Positions 61,674 through 64,000 of a stretch of 64,000 bases of DNA are shown in pieces (position 1 is the first letter of the stretch; each line of letters opens with the position of its first letter). Source of the stretch: Fimbriimonadaceae bacterium. Its GTDB lineage: Bacteria > Armatimonadota > Fimbriimonadia > Fimbriimonadales > Fimbriimonadaceae. Under the pieces are notes generated by a model. That model worked only from the letters and a program-made list of their open reading frames with translations, had not been told where the DNA came from and searched no databases. Made by a program: the position numbers and the translations under genes. The stretch is taken from contig JAIBBE010000132.1 in assembly GCA_019694835.1 (NCBI GenBank), forward strand, positions 1 through 64,000, given 5' to 3'.

Positions 61674-62468
61674 ATGCTCCGCAATCTATCACGAGCATCT
61701 TTGGTTTTGGGGATTCTGCCAGTAACGACTGCGTTCGCCCAGGACTCTATTTTGCTGAGGCTCAAGCCAAAGGTTGGTTCGGTTTACGTTTACCAGGCTA
61801 CCCAGGAAGTCTCGATGAGCGGGATTGGAGAGCCGCGCTCGGAGACATCCAAGTCGACGTTAACCATCAATGTTCTCAGTTCGAACAGCCGAGCCGTAAA
61901 ACTCCAGAGTTCGGTCAGCAACATTGCCAGCCCCTCGAAGAGCGCGAGCGAAGTCAACGGACTGAAGGTCACGATGACCCTCTCGCCCCTCTATAAAGTC
62001 CTGTCGGCGTCATCGAGCGGCGGAGGCAAGACGGGGGCGCTCATGGCGAAGGGCATGGAATCGGCAATGCGCATGACCCCTCAGTATCCATCGAAGAGAC
62101 TACGGGTCGGTGATTCTTGGCCGATTGCCATTGATTTGAAGAATATGTTAGAGGCGATGGGATCTGGACAGTTTTCTTTTGTCGGTGGGAGCACGATCAA
62201 CATGAGAGTCTCCATAGCTCGGATTGAACGTCGAAACAAGGACACCTTTGCGCACCTGAAGATGACCGGTTCAGGCAGGTTATCCATGGAAGCCAACAAG
62301 CAGCGCGTCCCGATTGAGTTTTCGATGAATTCAACACTTCTAGTCGACGTCGCGACCGGGATGCACTACAGCATGGATATGGTCGTTAACGAGAAGATCA
62401 AGGTGCCGACGGGAACTGTGGTAATCAAGATCAGGTCTGAGACAAAACTAACGAAACGAACGAACTGA
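61674..62468 (+). CDS. Secreted hypothetical protein
   Basis: 264 residues. Seen: signal peptide (MLRNLSRASLVLGILPVTTAFA), a beta-rich body with LLRLKPKVGSVYVYQATQEV and later GSWPIAIDL-like strands (VGDSWPIAIDLKNMLEAMGS), reminiscent of DUF6263-type lipoprotein-like proteins; that match is a guess. The start at 61674 fits the signal peptide and the -10 box; an upstream ATG is unlikely. Its codon usage is lower in GC than the neighbours. Confidence 0.68.
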   Translation: MLRNLSRASLVLGILPVTTAFAQDSILLRLKPKVGSVYVYQATQEVSMSGIGEPRSETSKSTLTINVLSSNSRAVKLQSSVSNIASPSKSASEVNGLKVTMTLSPLYKVLSASSSGGGKTGALMAKGMESAMRMTPQYPSKRLRVGDSWPIAIDLKNMLEAMGSGQFSFVGGSTINMRVSIARIERRNKDTFAHLKMTGSGRLSMEANKQRVPIEFSMNSTLLVDVATGMHYSMDMVVNEKIKVPTGTVVIKIRSETKLTKRTN

Positions 62469-62492
62469 AGGGCAGGCTGCATAAGTCGTTCT

Positions 62493-62524
62493 AGCACCTT
62501 GGAACTGTTTGTCGGCAAGGTGCT
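62493..62524. terminator. Shared hairpin between convergent genes
   Basis: AGCACCTTG and CAAGGTGCT form a perfect 9-bp stem with a 14-nt loop between converging genes. No U-run follows on either side. Confidence 0.4.
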
Positions 62525-62588
62525 GGACTTCTCCTCCACTCGCGACGAAGCATCAGAGGAAGCTTGACTTCAGTTTTTGAGTAAGGCT

Positions 62589-63785
62589 TCAGGCATGAAC
62601 CTGGCTCGGAATCAGACCGGAAGCCTGAATCCGACGCACGACCTCGTCGAACCGCTCACCGTCCTGATCGCCCAGCAAGGTGAGCGACATCCGAACGTAG
62701 CCTTCGCCAGTGGAACCGTAGCCGTTGCCCGGGATGATGAGCACGTGGGCTTTCTTCAGGACCTCAGAAGCGAACTCGGCGCTCGACATCCCCTCGACGG
62801 GAACCTTAGCCCAAATGTAGAACGTCGCTTTCGGCTTGCTGACCTTCCAACCAATGCGGTTCAGGCCGTCGCAAAGCCGGTCGCGCCGGTCTTGATAGAT
62901 TTTCAAGGTCTCGCGGTTGTCAACGGTGTTCAGGGCGAACGCACCCGCCTCGGCAATAGCGGGGAACTGCTTGCTATCCAGGTTGGATTTCAGCTTTTGG
63001 AGCGTAGCCACGGCGTCCGAGTTGCCAAGGGCAAAGCCGAGTCGCCAGCCGGTCATGTTGTACATCTTGCTGAGCGAATGGAACTCGATGGCGACGTCTT
63101 TCGCCCCCTCGACCTGCAGCACGGTCGGATTTCGGAAGCCGTCGTAGGTCACGGTGGCATACGCCATGTCGTTCACCAGCAGGATATCGTGGTCGCGGCA
63201 GAATTTCACCGCGTCGCGATAAAACTCGGGGGTCGCAACCGCACCGGTCGGATTGTGCGGGTAGCAGACATAGAACAGCTTGGCCCGGCGTGCGACGTCG
63301 GTCGGAATGTCGTCGAGTTTGGGCAGGAAGCCGTTCGCATCCAGCAGCGGCGTCTCGTGAACCTCGGCCCCCGCCATCAGCGAGTTGACCTTGTAAACCG
63401 TGTAGCCAGGATCGGGGGCGATGACGGTGTCGCCCGCTTCGGCATAGGCCCAAGCGAGGTGGGCGAGACCCTCTTTGCTTCCGATGAGCTGGCAGATGTC
63501 GGTCCGGGCATCGAGTTGGACCCCGAACTCACGCTCGTACCAAGCCGTTGCAGCCTCTAGGAAGGACATCCAGCCGCGCGGGGTTTCGTCGTAGCGATGG
63601 GTGGCCGGATCGTCAACAGCGCGCTTCAGTGCCTCGCGCACCGACACGGGGGTCGGCAGATCGGGGTCGCCGATGCCGAGATCGATGATGTCCGCGCCTT
63701 GGGCGATCGCTTCGGCCTTGATACGGCTCATCTCGGCGAAAAGGTAAGGCGGAATGAGACTGAGTCGCTTGGCTGGGCTGGGCAT
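62589..63785 (-). CDS. dapL: LL-diaminopimelate aminotransferase-like enzyme
   Basis: 398-residue fold-type I PLP aminotransferase. Seen: N-terminal DIIDLGIGDPDLPTP, QLIGSKEGLAHLAWA, YPHNPTGAVA, LLVNDMAYATVTYD, the PLP-lysine motif SLSKMYNMTGWRLG, and the Arg pair near the C-terminus (YVRMSLTLLG). These fit the DapL group, which makes LL-diaminopimelate directly for lysine and peptidoglycan synthesis. Other aminotransferases (AspC-like) cannot be fully excluded. TACCAT lies 6 nt before the ATG. Confidence 0.85.
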   Translation of the reverse strand: MPSPAKRLSLIPPYLFAEMSRIKAEAIAQGADIIDLGIGDPDLPTPVSVREALKRAVDDPATHRYDETPRGWMSFLEAATAWYEREFGVQLDARTDICQLIGSKEGLAHLAWAYAEAGDTVIAPDPGYTVYKVNSLMAGAEVHETPLLDANGFLPKLDDIPTDVARRAKLFYVCYPHNPTGAVATPEFYRDAVKFCRDHDILLVNDMAYATVTYDGFRNPTVLQVEGAKDVAIEFHSLSKMYNMTGWRLGFALGNSDAVATLQKLKSNLDSKQFPAIAEAGAFALNTVDNRETLKIYQDRRDRLCDGLNRIGWKVSKPKATFYIWAKVPVEGMSSAEFASEVLKKAHVLIIPGNGYGSTGEGYVRMSLTLLGDQDGERFDEVVRRIQASGLIPSQVHA

Positions 63786-63815
63786 AAGAATATGGTACCA
63801 GTCGGTCTCGGAGTT

Positions 63816-63843
63816 GAGACGATCCGCCTTGTCGGATCGTCTC
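63816..63843. terminator. Hairpin between two leftward genes
   Basis: GAGACGATCCG and CGGATCGTCTC form an 11-bp stem. It is a candidate terminator for the gene at the right edge of the window; no U-run is seen. Confidence 0.4.
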
Positions 63844-63896
63844 GGGACCCCCGAGTGAGCGCATCAATCCGAAGCGGGACGATGCGCTGGTCTGAA

Positions 63897-64000
63897 TCAC
63901 TCCGCCTTGGGAAGCACGATGGCGGCGAACTGACTCCACATTGCTTCGAGGTTCTCGAAGAACGTGGGCTTGTTGGCCCGCGAGTCGGGTGCCGTGGCGC
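63897..64000 (-). CDS. C-terminal fragment of an unidentified protein
   Basis: The last 33 codons and TGA of a leftward gene (KPTFFENLEAMWSQFAAIVL near the end). The remainder lies beyond the window. The sequence is too short to identify a family. Confidence 0.55.
   Translation of the reverse strand, partial: ATAPDSRANKPTFFENLEAMWSQFAAIVLPKAE

Overview
The window looks like chromosome of a GC-rich, Gram-negative-type bacterium. My best guess is Armatimonadota, Fimbriimonadia-like. This is inferred from the combination of PEP-CTERM exported proteins with an RRRRNK tail, dockerin-like secreted proteins, a Pup-ligase (PafA) homologue outside Actinobacteria, a GH57 enzyme, DapL-type lysine synthesis and many promoters abutting start codons. 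No rRNA gene, phage, insertion sequence or CRISPR array was seen.

Layout. 0-5 kb: a partial RRM protein, a PEP-CTERM protein, then a leftward run gpsA-rnhB-yraN-mutM-NUDIX. 5-16 kb: a GspE-N-like protein, purB-GH5, a DUF433/DUF5615 toxin-antitoxin pair, two membrane proteins, pafA, a palindromic 21-bp tandem array, an Fn3-like protein, feoAB and a small secreted protein. 16.3-17.2 kb: no credible gene, but a dense set of hairpins with GNRA and UUCG loops and an embedded tRNA cloverleaf; I read this as one giant structured RNA. 17-31 kb: an HTTM membrane pair, a metallophosphoesterase, an M20 peptidase, an NnrS-like protein, a formate dehydrogenase alpha subunit carrying palindromic-element insertions, an ECF-like sigma gene and a CorC/CNNM transporter. 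31-44 kb: phoU, clpP-clpX, a DHDPS-family aldolase, secreted and lipoproteins, a GH57 enzyme, ada, a thioredoxin-like protein and rpsB-tsf. 44-64 kb: dockerin-like exported proteins, ftsH, a GT4 glycosyltransferase, rqcH, a copper-amine-oxidase-N stalk protein, greA, pilC, a sigma factor fused to a degenerate GGDEF domain, a 1065-residue Ig/RCC1 mosaic protein, a 2-hydroxyacid dehydrogenase and a dapL-like aminotransferase.

Two genome-wide habits are visible. First, more than twenty genes have a -10-like hexamer (TANNNT or CANAAT) about 5-8 nt before the start codon and no Shine-Dalgarno, which implies leaderless mRNAs. Exported, ribosomal and proteolysis genes instead have SD leaders. Second, at least five families of GC-rich palindromic elements fill intergenic gaps and also enter coding sequence, notably fdhA and the 3' end of a glycosyltransferase gene.

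The most novel items are the tRNA-bearing giant RNA (about 16.32-17.17 kb), the sigma-GGDEF fusion (55.5-56.8 kb), the leaderless promoter architecture, the in-frame palindromic insertions in fdhA and the 21-bp palindromic array next to pafA.
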